Source: Isoetes taiwanensis
Taxonomy: Eukaryota > Streptophyta > Lycopodiopsida > Isoetales > Isoetaceae
Direction: 5' to 3'
Length of the DNA: 64,000 nt
NCBI GenBank assembly: GCA_021234155.1
Contig: JAJEKV010000078.1
Coordinates: forward strand, 2,848,978 to 2,912,977
The position numbers were made by a program, and so were the translations under genes. Each line of letters starts with the position of its first letter. The stretch's first letter is position 1. The notes under the pieces were generated by a model. The model worked only from the letters and a program-made list of their open reading frames with translations. It was not told the origin of the DNA and ran no database searches. This document shows positions 23,501 through 34,799 of the stretch, piece after piece.

Positions 23501-23924
23501 AATTCCTTGAAACAATGAGAACCATCCTTCTTGTGCACAATGGCCGAGACAAAAAGAGACTAAGGGTGCATCCCCATTGAGCCTCGAACTTCGGATTTTC
23601 TCCTTTGCCATATCAATAAATCAAAAGGCAGGAAGAATCTTAAAGTGTGAGCATTTCCATTAGAGCCGTTTTTGTGATCCGATGGAGCCCTGTGCTATGA
23701 GACAAGATCTTGTTTGCCACAAAACAAAAGCTTGCTCACTACAGGACAAAAGATTATTGCTAAAAGACAAACCCAAGTTGTATCTCGGCAATCCGGAATA
23801 TTGTTTCACTGCGGTTTTGGAGCTTCAGTCTGCCTTGCCGGTTACCTGAATGGCTATAGCAGGAATAAGGCTCCAAATATCTATTGCGGTAGCAACAGGA
23901 TTGCATAGAATACATGCCGTGGTC

Positions 23925-24100
23925 TTGGGTTAGCCGGTTTCCACACCGGTTGCCCGGCAACAATCGCGGCCAGCCGGTTTCTGACCAAGAGCGGGTTTGG
24001 GCGAGTCACCGGCATATCCTAGGTATATTCTAGCATATACTTAGGATATGCCACAAAGACCCACATAAACAAGGGTTTACCCTAGGGCAACCCAAAAATG
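23925..24100. repeat. H repeat, copy 2
   Basis: The hairpin CATATCCTAGGTATAT / ATATACTTAGGATATG starts at 24005 and is followed by AACAAGGGTTTACCC and CAACCCAAAAAT. It has the same arrangement as at 6003 and 38113. It lies between the ABCC fragment and the gag-position ORF of R1 and may mark the join of two different source sequences. Confidence 0.75.
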
Positions 24101-24724
24101 AAAAAAATGAAATAGTTATATTTGCAATAGTTAAAACAATCATTAAAATGCAAAAGTGGACTTAGTACAATCATTAATTTAATTTGGGATTATGTCTATT
24201 CCCAAATTGTGCCCAATAAGCATTATTTTCAGTGCATCTTGAGTAAGCTTTTTTGTATTAATAAAACCATGGTGTATATTGCATTCTGTGTTCTTTTTCT
24301 TTATTTACTTCAAATAAAGCAAGGAAATGACTTGTTGATTTTGAATTAACAACAAGAGATTATATACCATAAAAATGTTGGAACATGATCACCATGATCT
24401 CAAACATCATGTTATTTTAGGCTAATAATACTCGACTAGGTAGACAAAATAGTAAAAGTGATGTCCTCCAAGTTGCTTTAAAAGAAACAATTATACAAAC
24501 TGTAGCACATTTAAATCACACTTGATGTGATTTTAAAGCTATGATAATCCAAGAAACACGGAAGGTATGTCTCTAAGGCAAGGAATTAATTTATGAGGGT
24601 CCCATTTTGTGCATAGCATACGAGCAAGTGTTCACAAAGACATGGGATTTCCTGATTTTGGTTGGTCATTAACATCAGCATATCCAAGCAATCTTGCCAC
24701 GCATAAAATAAAAAACGACTTTCA
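24101..24724. other. R1 interior between H and the gag-position ORF, copy 1
   Basis: AT-rich sequence without a recognisable gene. It contains the uninterrupted site (GTCTATTCCCAAATTG, near 24195) where copy 2 carries the 0.65-kb insertion. Confidence 0.4.
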
Positions 24725-25081
24725 TCATCCGGAAATTTGAACAATTGCAAACGACCTCAGAAGCTCTTGCTCATAGGTTCTTAATTCCCAGTTTTTGCAA
24801 ACTATGCAACCGATGATAAGCGGAAGTTCATTCAAGCGATCAAAACTTCCACGGGAAGGGACTTGTAAAGAAATACCCTTGGTATCTTCTTCAAGTACTT
24901 CAACAATTAAAGCGCATTGCTTAGTAACTAGTTTATTGACTTCTTGTTCAATGGACGCCATCTTCCCTTGAAGACATACTAAGTTTTCAGCCGGCTCTTG
25001 GTGAAACACTTTCAAGTTCCCTTCTCCACTTCCCAAGTGGTTTGAAAGATGAGAACTTTTTTCGTCCATTTCCGCCATCAA
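24725..25081 (-). pseudogene. ORF downstream of the PBS (gag position), copy 1
   Basis: On -, 35 bases after the PBS, a 118-codon frame begins MMAEMDEKSSHLSNHLGSGE. It contains a likely coiled-coil stretch (KMASIEQEVNKLVTKQ) and VEVLEEDTKGIS. Position and helical character fit an N-terminal Gag segment of a Ty3-type element, but I see no zinc knuckle, protease, RT or integrase after it. Copy 2 (39309-39881) encodes the same core. The downstream body of a normal retrotransposon is absent; the ABCC fragment and helicase follow instead. Confidence 0.4.
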
Positions 25082-25115
25082 GTTTAGATTTTCCCGAGAA
25101 AACTAGATTCACGAC

Positions 25116-25130
25116 CCGACTCGATACCAC
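25116..25130 (-). other. Primer binding site (tRNA-iMet type), R1 copy 1
   Basis: On -, TGGTATCGAGTCG follows the LTR end. It is one small indel away from the plant consensus TGGTATCAGAGC, and the discrepancy falls at the CAG, as elsewhere in R1. It would prime minus-strand DNA synthesis. Confidence 0.65.
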
Positions 25131-25137
25131 CATTACG

Positions 25138-26405
25138 ACGCTAAAAAATTTTCCTTAAGAACAATCTCGCCCACGTGTTAGCGTAGGCTAGCTTCCACCG
25201 CACCTTGGATCCGGATCCCCTCGCTAATCTTATCGAAACTACTTTGCTATGTGAACTTCCACCACGAAGCCGGATTCCTTCAAAGAATCCCTACGAGTTA
25301 AGCACCTACCGGATGCTTCACTCTGATTGATCTCTGGCAGTAGCAATGTGCCTTGAGATCGTAAAACGATCAAAGGCTGCAATCCGACCCTATGGGTCGG
25401 TCTTGATCGGCTCTGGCGAGAAAATGCGGATTCTTTGAATGAATCCTCGATTCGGCACCCTCTTGGTCCTTCCTCCAATTCGATCCTTGGTAGAAGCCAC
25501 GCCTTTAAGGCCAAGCCGCAGCCTTAGGCGCTTTTCGACTCTATGGGCTAATCCACGAATCAACTAACGGTACAATTAGCGGGATGGAATCGGCTTATCA
25601 AGCCATCGATCCCAATTCATTCATGGGCGGTAGCAATGCGCTCTATGTGATCGTAAAAACTGACCCTGAGGCGTAATCCGACCCTATGGTTCGATCTTGA
25701 TCCGGCTCTGGCAAAATCGGGACTACCTTGGGGCCACACTATCCACCCGGATTCAAAATGTACCCAAAGCCCGGGTTCGTGAATCAAACCTGAGATCAAT
25801 CACCGGCGAGAATCGGTGACTATCTCACTAACCGGTTTTACGTATCCTCGCTCAATCCTCCACGTAGGCTTTATAATCCGCCCACTTGAGCTCCACGAGG
25901 CAATCTTGCATGCCCAAAACCGCCGGATCGAGGCCTTTACTTGACCCAAATCCATGCACTATAGCCCCTTTTAGAGATCGGCATCTCCACGATATATCGG
26001 GTTTAAGAAACCCATCGAACTATTTCACGCCATGTGTCACTTTAATGTTTCATTAAAACCATAGCTAACCTTCTAACTTACATTTAAATAACATTGGCCC
26101 CTAGGGCCTTACATTAACATTAATATCTAATGTTAACCATGTAAGCTTATGGGTCCTCTGCCCTGGTCAATCCCTGCTAGCTCTTGCCGCGCTAATATTT
26201 AACAATATTAGCACCCCCTAGCGAACCATTATCCGCCGCTAGCGATTAATACCATTTACCCCGCATCCGGTCGCGTGTTGGTGATTCACGATCAACACGG
26301 CCCATTAAATCATCCGCCCGGCAATCGCGACCAATAATACCCCCGTGCTCATGGACGTCCGTCAAGGGCCCGATTCTGGCTATGCCCTTGGGAGCACATG
26401 TAACA
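25138..26405 (-). repeat. LTR (~1.27 kb), R1 copy 1
   Basis: Read on -, this starts TGTTACATGTGCTCCC directly after a polypurine tract and ends near the PBS. Copy 2 is at 39902-41161 in the same orientation. The interior includes a palindrome-rich tract (TTAACATTAGATATTAATGT) and a GC-rich part near the 3' side. TG at the start, a PPT before it and a PBS after it together define an LTR. The gag, pol and second-LTR layout of a simple element is not present, because both sides are R1 sequence. Confidence 0.75.
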
Positions 26406-26424
26406 TTCCTTCCCCTCCTTTTGG
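26406..26424 (-). other. Polypurine tract, R1 copy 1
   Basis: On -, AAAAGGAGGGGAAGGAA abuts the LTR start TGTTACA. Upstream comes AACCTTGAGGGCAAGGTCC, a context typical of the end of Ty3/gypsy internal regions. It would prime plus-strand synthesis. Confidence 0.75.
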
Positions 26425-29186
26425 ACCTTGCCCTCAAGGTTGATTATATAGTCAACTATAACTTGAGAGGAAAAATAAAGAGGACCTTCTGAAGGAGCCA
26501 AATCATGGCCATAGATTGTGAAGATGTTATTCAGATATTAAGCTCCCATTCGCAAAATAAAGAAAAGGAAACACAAAATTTCTTTTTAAGCTTGGAGTGC
26601 GCAATGGATGCATTGACCGAGAATTGTAACTTCTCAAGAAAGTCTAATTTAGAAATGAATAGTAGATAGAATATATAGAAATTTACCTTGTGAGGAGGCG
26701 CAGAGATAAAGAATTACAAAGAAATGATCAAACTATTGGCATAGCTTATTAAATTATTGTTCATCTTCATGTTGTATGAGAAAATGACATGCAGACAACT
26801 GAAATAAGCCAAGGACTTCATATAAAGATGAGAAAATGAGGACGCTTGAAATTTACGCTATGTATTTGCTCATGCATGAAAAGAATCTTGATTCTAAAGT
26901 GAATGTTGGAAATTGATAATGGAACTTCAATACAAAAAAGCTTCTCACTTCTCAATACTATAGAACACATTCGCCTTTAAATAATGGTAGGATACCATAT
27001 GCATGCAATACAAATGAATGGAGGATAAGAACAAGCGCAAGGCCCCAAAACACATGTCTCAAACTATCAAAATGGAAGAAGCTTGGCTCCTTCTCATTCG
27101 TTAAGACTCATAAACCTTGTCTATGTTCATGCATGCAATGGTGGGTTGTAGAGTCAAATTAAAGTTGCAGTAACAATGGCTTAAGTAAGTGGACATCTCC
27201 AACTCGCTAAGAATAAAGCTGGAAAGCTACTTGAGGAAGTTTGCTTATCTCTCTCCTTTTCATTCCACGTGCGGCAATAGACTTATAAATCTTGTCTATA
27301 AAATTCAAACGGGCTACCATAGTTGGTGTCTAAAAATTTCTATGCTCAAACCACTGTCCTCATTTCACCATGTGTGCCATTTTTTTGCCCAGGTTTTGCA
27401 AGTTCCATGAGGGGGATTTGAAGAGGCATAGCTCGATTCATTACCCATGCACCATTCGAGAAGATTCAACAACAGCTGTGCCATTTTTCCAAGGGCGGGT
27501 AAAGAGAAAAAGGAATTTCGTTTTTTACAAATCTACTGATTTCTAAGTTTACAAATAAATTTTAGCTGCCGATTTGAATAAGGAGAACACCTCTGACATG
27601 TAAAAATCTTTGGGCCTCTATACCGGTTCTACAACCCTCTTTGTTCATATCCAGAACATGCAATTCTTTTTGTATATTCCACCTGAGGCTAAATTTTAGC
27701 CGCTATACTTAGGAATACGGGCTCACAAGAAAATGTACTTATTTGATATCGCATGTTTATGCCTGCCCTATGGCTAGTTTTTCTTTCTTTTCCTTCATTT
27801 GCATGTTCCACCTAACCCTTTCCCTAAGCTTGCCTTACTGCCGGTTCAAGTTTGTGGATATTGCCCTATTGCGAATGATAATTTTAATATAATACAAAAT
27901 GTCCATTACCGATGATATTGATCGCATGTTGTCCCACCTTCCTTCATACTTAGATAATGTTACACCTAATGTACAACCACCAAAAAGATAATAATACCTT
28001 AGAAGAAAGGAACATTGAGATCCTTGTACAATAGTGTGTGCATCACCCTTTGAGATCAATGAAAAGTGTTTTTTTTTTTTGGTAACATGTGGGGATATTT
28101 AGAATGAAGAAAAAACTAGTTTAGCTTGCATTATCAGTAAATGAGCCACGTGCAAATAAATATGCACATCTACCATCCTATTGGATGAGATGCAAATATA
28201 GCAATGGCAAAATTGATGGGCACTTGTGCTTTTCCATTATCGTGTGCTCATCCCAGGAATCTTGGCAATAGTAGTAGTCGTTGTAGTCCTGCATTTCATT
28301 GATATTTGAATTGTGTGAGCTAGTAAGGAGGTGCCAGATTCGTATTTCTTTAAACGCTAAATTCCATTTTCTAGCTTGTGTTGATTCTTTGCCTTGAAAG
28401 CTTTGGTAAAACTCATCTAAAGCAAGGACTTGATTTCCTTCTATATGTACATAGGGGAGATGTACATCTCTAAATATTGAACCGTCTGTACACTAGCTCA
28501 TGAGAATCCAAAATATAAGAGCTATAGAAAACTCCACTTCTTTTTGCAAAGAAGTGGAATTGGGTTGTTGCCGATTGTTTTTGTTATTGAAAATTGATAA
28601 TTTTTGTTTTGGTGTGTTATGGGATTTGTGTTATATTTAATGGTATATATGTTATTCATGTACTTGGTAATGTTTTTTGAATTTTGTTTTTTTCCACACT
28701 AAAAAAACAGCATCTCCCATAACTCGCCAAAACAAAACAGAGTGCGTTTGGTCTAATTCTAAATCTAGCATCGTGAACTCTAGCATGGCATCTTCCATGC
28801 CTTTTTCAAACAACAATGAACAAGGTAATTGAAGTTTCTATATAAAAGTACTAAGAATTAACCTTAATTGCTCCTTGGATTTCGTCAATTTAGTTGCATC
28901 TGAGTTTGTGCCAAAGAAATGATCTGTTAAAGCTAAAAAAAACTTCTTGCTCAATGCTAAATTTAATATTCGAGCCATACTTGCAGGACGTGCTTTCTGC
29001 TCATAGCCCACAAGCAATATCAGTTCAAAAAGAAGAACGAAAGCATTGAAAGAATACCTTACTTGAAAAAATAGCACAGATCCGGGCATAGATACAACAC
29101 TCTACTTGAAGAATCGAATGTAATTCTGGACGACACTCGAGAGAAGAAGCTCTATCCATCTCTAGTTACAAGTTAACTATGTAAAC
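26425..29186 (-). other. R1 right arm, copy 1 (exon-like segments, subrepeat S inverted)
   Basis: This interval equals 41181-44010 of copy 2. On - near 29040-28865 there is an exon-like stretch after a TGAGCAG acceptor, KARPASMARILNLALSKKFF then TDHFFGTNSDATKL; I do not recognise the family. Subrepeat S lies at 27835-28060, inverted. The hydrophobic frame intact in copies 2 and 4 (41620-41886 and 60814-61053) is broken here near 27070-26880 by losses at CTGCAG and CCAG sites. A palindrome around GAAGTGGAATTGGG and CCACTTCTTTTTGCAAAGAAGTGG lies near 28540. Confidence 0.45.
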
Positions 29187-29286
29187 TATTATTAATGCGC
29201 CTCATGGTAATCGAACAACAGGACATCCATCATCCGGGCTTGGAAGATGATACATGTGGAAGGTTAGGACATACCGTATTGGAAGT

Positions 29287-31900
29287 CTAGGTCGGTGTGC
29301 ATGGGTTTCTATACATTTGTTGTATCGTCTGTACAAAGGAAGGCTTAAGAAAATGTACCCCATCATAAAAGCAGCTCTTTGTAGGCGATATTCTTAGTGC
29401 ACCTTGCTGTGTCCTCTGGCGAGAGGAGATGAGCACGTCATGTCTATTCCACATGCGAGTAAGCGTCATGTATAGCTGGCCATGTGCGAACACATCGGTA
29501 CGAAGGTCGATGACGACAAGATCTAATGTCAGCCCCTGACAACTATTGGAAATGGTCGAGTAAGATAATCGGAGAGGCAATTGTCTCCTGTGAATGGTCC
29601 AAGGTCGATTATCTGGCCGATAGAAGAAATCATCTCTAGAGATTGGGTATGTGCATGAATCATCATCGATGCCGTCTAATACCTTCACCATTACAAACTT
29701 TGTGTGCATTGATACAATCATAACCCTCGCATTTTTCACAAGACCCTTTTCCATGTCCAGTCATTTCATAATGATATATAGCATCCACCTTAAGCTTGAG
29801 TTCGTGGTTGGATATTCCAGAATGTGTGAAGTTATTAAGAAAATCCGATATTGCATACGCGTGGTCGTGTATGATTTCATCTTGTTCGATTACGTAATCA
29901 TGGCTGTAATACGACTTGTCATAACCAGGGACTCTATCAAGAATGCAATAATTGAAGTTATCAACGCTCTTATTGATCGGTGAGAGGAAGTTGTGTTTCT
30001 TGCATGTTGTTGGATCTCGAAGGATGTTGGAGGGATATAGGATTTCAACGTGTATGCACGCTATATTCATAGTTGTGTTAAAGATGTCCAGCGGGACTGT
30101 GGATTGCTCCTAGTCCTCTCTTATGTGATCGACAAATTGCATTAGTTCAGGATCATCTGCATTTCGGATAGGTTCTTCCAATCTTAACACATGAAAACTC
30201 TGCCACAACAATGATGATTTTATGGATGCATTATATGCTGTTGTTCTCCCTCCCCTTAATGGCCAGGAGCAACCTATCGAAGTCTCGAAGCAATAAAATG
30301 TTTACCACCAAACGGGATATTGTCTCCATAGCTGCTGCTATAAATGATCGACGCTTTCTATGAGTTAACTTTGTTGGCCATGGAGAGCTCATCCCAAATG
30401 ATAACCCTAGCTGCAAGCAGTAGATCTGCTGCTCCGGAATCACATTCTATCATCGAGTGGAGCCCTGCATTGTTTTCCTCAACGGGGATCTGGAAGAGCT
30501 AGTGGGTTGTTCGTCCTCACGGGTATTGGCGGGGCTATTAATCTTTGTCATTACCACATGGAAACACTATATCTCGGTTGCCTCGTATGAGCGGGCATAT
30601 GATGTTTTCCTCTACCTTCTTTTCCATCAATGAAGATTGGTTGATTGCTGCGGCAATTCTAACCACACATGAATGAAGTTGTGTATCTCTCGCTGATCGT
30701 TTTTTTTTCATTTTGCTTTCGCCATTTACATTTGTAGCATTTAAGTGCACGCTTAGGTGGTCAGAAATTTTTCGCAACTCATGTATGTCATATCTCCCAA
30801 CACAAGGTTGGAGTTGGAAACCAAATGCCATGATCTTGGTATTATGTTGTGTTAGATTACTATTGATTAAATGGAGGGATTCATTGAAGGCAATCGGCTC
30901 ATCGTTTGGATATTTGTTTAGTACGTCAATGCTTATGGGTACTTGGAACCTAATCCATAGCTCCATCGCTGGACCTTGGTCGAGTAGTGATATAGCAAAA
31001 AGAAAATATGGTTGTCTAGGACTCAATGACAGAGAAACTGCGTCCTCCATGACTAGTGTTGCTTCATTATATGCTGTGAGCAATCCCTTTGCTTTTGCAG
31101 GCTGTTGATATGTCCCATGACGTTGATCATTAATGATCTTTAGCTCGTTCCATGACCTTACATGGTGGAGGAACAAAATTTTCCGCAGGTAGATGCCTCA
31201 CCGACGCTAGGCAGAAGCAAAGGTATTCTACATACTAATCGTTGTCTTAAACGTTTCCTCACAATGTTTTTGTAAATCCGTCCTGTTCTTGTTCTATGTA
31301 AGATTCAATTTCAGATATTGATGCCAGACTATATATTGTCAATGTATATTGTTCATAGTATTGAATATATGTAAGTGTATCAAATACCTGATCAAGATGT
31401 CGTAAGAAGTATCGGTCTAATAATGACCTCGTCTTCGAATGTAAAGGGTGAAGAGGTAGGCATTTAACAGCAGGGAACTTGTTTGTTATGTTATATGACA
31501 TTATTCCCCATGATGCCTTTATGGCAGAAGATAGTGTGCCTTTAAGTATTCACCTAGCTCATTCCTACTACTTGGTCTGGCAGTTTGTCCTTGAGAATTG
31601 TGTGCAGATGCCTGCCTTGCATCGGGATTTGTATTCTCGTTATCAACGCTCTGCTGGTTATGGACCGATGATGGTTCTGGAACTATATGCCTCTCTCGAG
31701 TTATCTGAAATCTAGCTGTATCAAACCCCTTATATATGTAGCTATGTAAATAAGAAAAAGACATGCATGGTGGATGCGACGTCAACCATAATACGTCAAT
31801 CAAGTTCATGGAGAAAAAATGCATTATACGACTATCCATGCATCGTCTCTACTCCTCCTCCTGTATTGCACGTAGCCCTTTGAATCAAGATAATCCACAC
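29287..31900 (-). pseudogene. Helitron/PIF1-type helicase relic, copy 2 (most complete)
   Basis: Blocks on - in order: LDSKGYVQYRRRSRDDAWIV across frames near 31890-31830; YLHSYIYKGFDTARFQI (about 31755-31705); ITNKFPAVKCLPLHPLHSKT; FLHHVRSWNELKI; KAKGLLTAYNEATLVMEDAV; LDQGPAMELWIRFQVP; NDEPIAFNESLHLINSNLT; a WDELSMANK Walker-B-like box recoverable in another frame near 30390; GDFRQ region near 30290; ILYPSNILRDPTTCKKHNFL; DRVPGYDKSYYSHD; and the helicase end KGLVKNARVMIV, PLRLSYSTISNSCQGLTLD (motif with SQG altered to CQG), DVFAHGQLYMTLTRMWNRHD. Several frameshifts separate the blocks. The Rep/HUH domain and the 5'-TC/3'-CTRR termini were not identified. Confidence 0.88.
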
Positions 31901-34290
31901 AGAGTCACAATACCATTAATTCTCGGTTAGAATCTGGAACTGATTATGCAGTGATAGTTTGAGAGTGTGGAGGGTCGAGATCATGCAGAAGGTACCTGGC
32001 ACTGGTAGCTATCCAAAATGAGCCCCCAAACACTTGTTGTGGAGGGGATTATGATTTTGCATTACAGAATCGGTTGTGAAGGTATCACAACATTGAGGAT
32101 AAATTTAATCTTACCCTATTTATATACTTTGAATAAAGAGAGCGGAAGAAACAAAGGTCTTTGCTGGGAGCGATAGCCATTTTGCAGACCACCTTAAATT
32201 AGAAAGTCCCATCAGACTGCACACTTTTGGGCTTTAATCAACTAATCCTGTAGTTCATGGTTTCCTTATGGGTAATTCTTAAGGGGATAAACACAATATA
32301 CAGGGCAAATTGTATAATTTAGAGGTTAGCTAATGGTGGCAATTTTGCTTCTATATAGAACTTACTTTATACTACCCATGGCGAATTCACAAAAAGAGAC
32401 TAAGCTATATAGCACAGTTATTTCACCGCTAGATTTCCCTGCCATCTAATTTATCGATGAAAAGCAATCGAGCGAGTGAGCTTGTTGTGGGCAAGTTATG
32501 GCGAATTAGCTTGTTGTCCTCATTGGTCAATGTGGCACTTTGGGGGAGGGGATGGGTTTACAATTTTATCATGATTGTACATCGTCGTCAACACAAGCCT
32601 CAAGAGTATTGCAAAGCCAACTTATCTCTCCGTCTCCTCTTTACCGGTGTGTATATCTCTGGTATTTAACAATTCTTGTAGAATAGATGATATTGTTAGG
32701 GCACCATGGCTTGAAATTTAATATAAAATTCATTCATACTCTAAATTAAACAAGGGAATTCATTTCGTGTGACTCTATGATATTACTTGGTTAGAATTAC
32801 ATGGGTAAGATTTCATAAAGCATAAGTATTTCACATTCGTATTTGACATAAAATGAGCGTGGACCTATCTTTGCATTGGCGACAACACAAATAATAAAAG
32901 AAAAAAAAAAAAAAGATTGGAGCAATTCATATGATCAGTCAGTTGAACAAAGGAAAGTATGGCATGTCAACTGATGAAAGATATTGCCCTAAATGACATT
33001 ACTCTTGGTTGGAAAGAAGGCCAGTGAATGTATCATATTTAATATGTTCTATACAACAATGATAATCAGTATGATCATTGAAAGATAAAAGTTTGAAATG
33101 GACTACATCTAGTAGTTTTACTTTTAATTCCTCAACGATCGGTGGAGATTGGCAACTCGCAAAACATCACGCTTCTTTGCATGCGGATGGTAATCCCTAC
33201 ATTGTGCATATGCATAAACGGATGAGTAACTAGAGACAACCATAAACAAGAAAGGATCAAGTTAACTAACTAATAAGAGAGCTTTATTGGATATCAAAGT
33301 CCTCTACGGGCCGGGCTTAGCTAGTCTCTAATGTTGTTGGAGATTGCTTTGCATTCTCCTTGCCTCGTGGTACCCTCCTATTATTCTGAAATTTTTTTCA
33401 GTATAAGGCGTAGATTAATGTCCTTGCTTTTTATCAAAAAGCGAGCTTGCCTCGATTCCAACTCTGTATCATTTGAAGTGGTTTGCCTAATAAGCACACT
33501 TCCTAAGCCTATTTTCTTTGCAACTAAAAGAGATCCTTGAATCTATCCTTACAATTTTGCATCTGTTGCATCTTCCCCAAGCACACAAGCAAGCTGTAAA
33601 AGGCTTTCGTAGCTTCAAAATCTGTGGCCTCTTCTTTGTAAAATCACTTTGCCCTCCAGGTCCCCGAGGTGGTGGTGGTGTTTCGTGTCGATGGCAAAAA
33701 CAAATGTGAAGATCAAAGCATTTGCATCAGATATTGTCTATGGGTTTAACTTCCCTGCCCGGGCCAAGACTTTTTGTGTTGCCTCGACATAATAACTTGA
33801 CATTTTGATATTGTGATAAAGTAGTATAGTTGTTGGCAATCGACCCACATTTAGAGAATTGGCGAGTTACTTCAAACTCAATTTTTTAAATAAAATGATA
33901 AAGCTGCATGTATAGTTCTCATTTACAACACCGGTTCCATGTACCATTCAATTATTTTAATAGTGCACCATTCAAGTACTTTAATTTACGGTTGACATTT
34001 ACAACTCGAGAAAGTTCAAAACTTGCTATGTTCGACGAGCGGCAAGGTTGACAAGTTATAGGTTGTTGCCACAACCTACAAAGAGTTATGAAATTTTTGG
34101 ATTCTTCATTCTCTCGCGCATTTCATTTGTTGTATCTCAGCTTTGGATAAGTGCAACGCATCTTGCACCTCTATAAGGAGAGGTGGGAGTGCATCTTGCA
34201 TCTCCTCTGTTGGCCTTCTGATCTGCGCCATCCTCTAATGCCCCTTTTTATTAAACTTTAAAACCCTCATTTTGATTTCAAATTATAAAG
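31901..34290. other. R1 interior between helicase and the 60-codon ORF, copy 2
   Basis: Collinear with 17881-20250 and 50570-52960. No gene recognised. Includes the A-rich run near 32905 and the CACCTCTATAAGGAGAGGTG stem near 34165. Confidence 0.4.
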
Positions 34291-34304
34291 AGCTTCTTGG
34301 GAAA

Positions 34305-34484
34305 ATGGTTGTTGGACATGACATTAGTGGGCAAGTTGTTAGGAGCATGCATTATGCTAGTGATGAGCATGTAAGCAAGTTGACAACCCAAATTATTATC
34401 TTTAGTGTTCTAATTGTTATCTTCATGATATATTTCTCCGAATTGGTCCTACTATCTTTAGTGCTACTATCTTCATTGTTCTAA
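34305..34484 (+). CDS. Conserved ~58-codon ORF with one predicted TM segment, copy 2
   Basis: The peptide is identical to copy 1 from MVVGHDISGQ through FSELVLL, with a slightly longer C-terminus. Here an in-frame upstream ATG (34272) would add MISNYKELLGK, but a one-base difference removes that extension in copies 1 and 3, so the ATG at 34305 is preferred. Function unknown. Confidence 0.3.
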   Translation: MVVGHDISGQVVRSMHYASDEHVSKLTTQIIIFSVLIVIFMIYFSELVLLSLVLLSSLF

Positions 34485-34799
34485 TTGTTATCTTCATGAT
34501 ATATCTCTGAGAGTTGGTCCTATGTCACTCTCACCTCTGCATATTCTTTCAATGTCCAACTGATCATTATATAGTATTCAAGTTGTGCATGTCATTCTTG
34601 TGCAATGATCTTCAATACATTGTTCCATTTGATTACATCCACAAATGACATGTAGTGATATAAGATATAGGATTGTTCCATTTCACTGCATCCATGAAGG
34701 AACCAATTAGCTACAAGAGATTCTAAAGTCATCTATAAATTGTTCCTTTAGAAACTAGCCATAAGCTTCAATCCTACATTATCTCCATGCCTTGATTAT

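Larger units (their letters stand above)
15747..29186 (-). repeat. R1 repeat unit, copy 1 (~13.4 kb)
   Basis: This interval aligns in order with 29719-44010 over its full length, with scattered differences and one 0.65-kb insertion present only in copy 2. On - from the right it contains exon-like segments, a PPT, a 1.26-kb LTR, a PBS, a gag-position ORF, the H hairpin, the ABCC fragment and the Helitron helicase; the conserved 60-codon ORF is on +. The left edge is truncated relative to copy 2, which keeps about 0.5 kb more of the helicase. The right edge, at ...AAGTTAACTATGTAAAC, is the same in both copies. Confidence 0.9.

Noticed and set aside
24725-25081. A complete Gag protein
   Set aside because: No capsid or zinc-knuckle motif and no pol downstream; only its position after the PBS supports the idea, so it is listed at low confidence.
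34272-34304. Upstream start (MISNYKELLGK…) for the conserved short ORF
   Set aside because: It depends on a one-base difference found only in copy 2; the downstream ATG is shared by all three copies.
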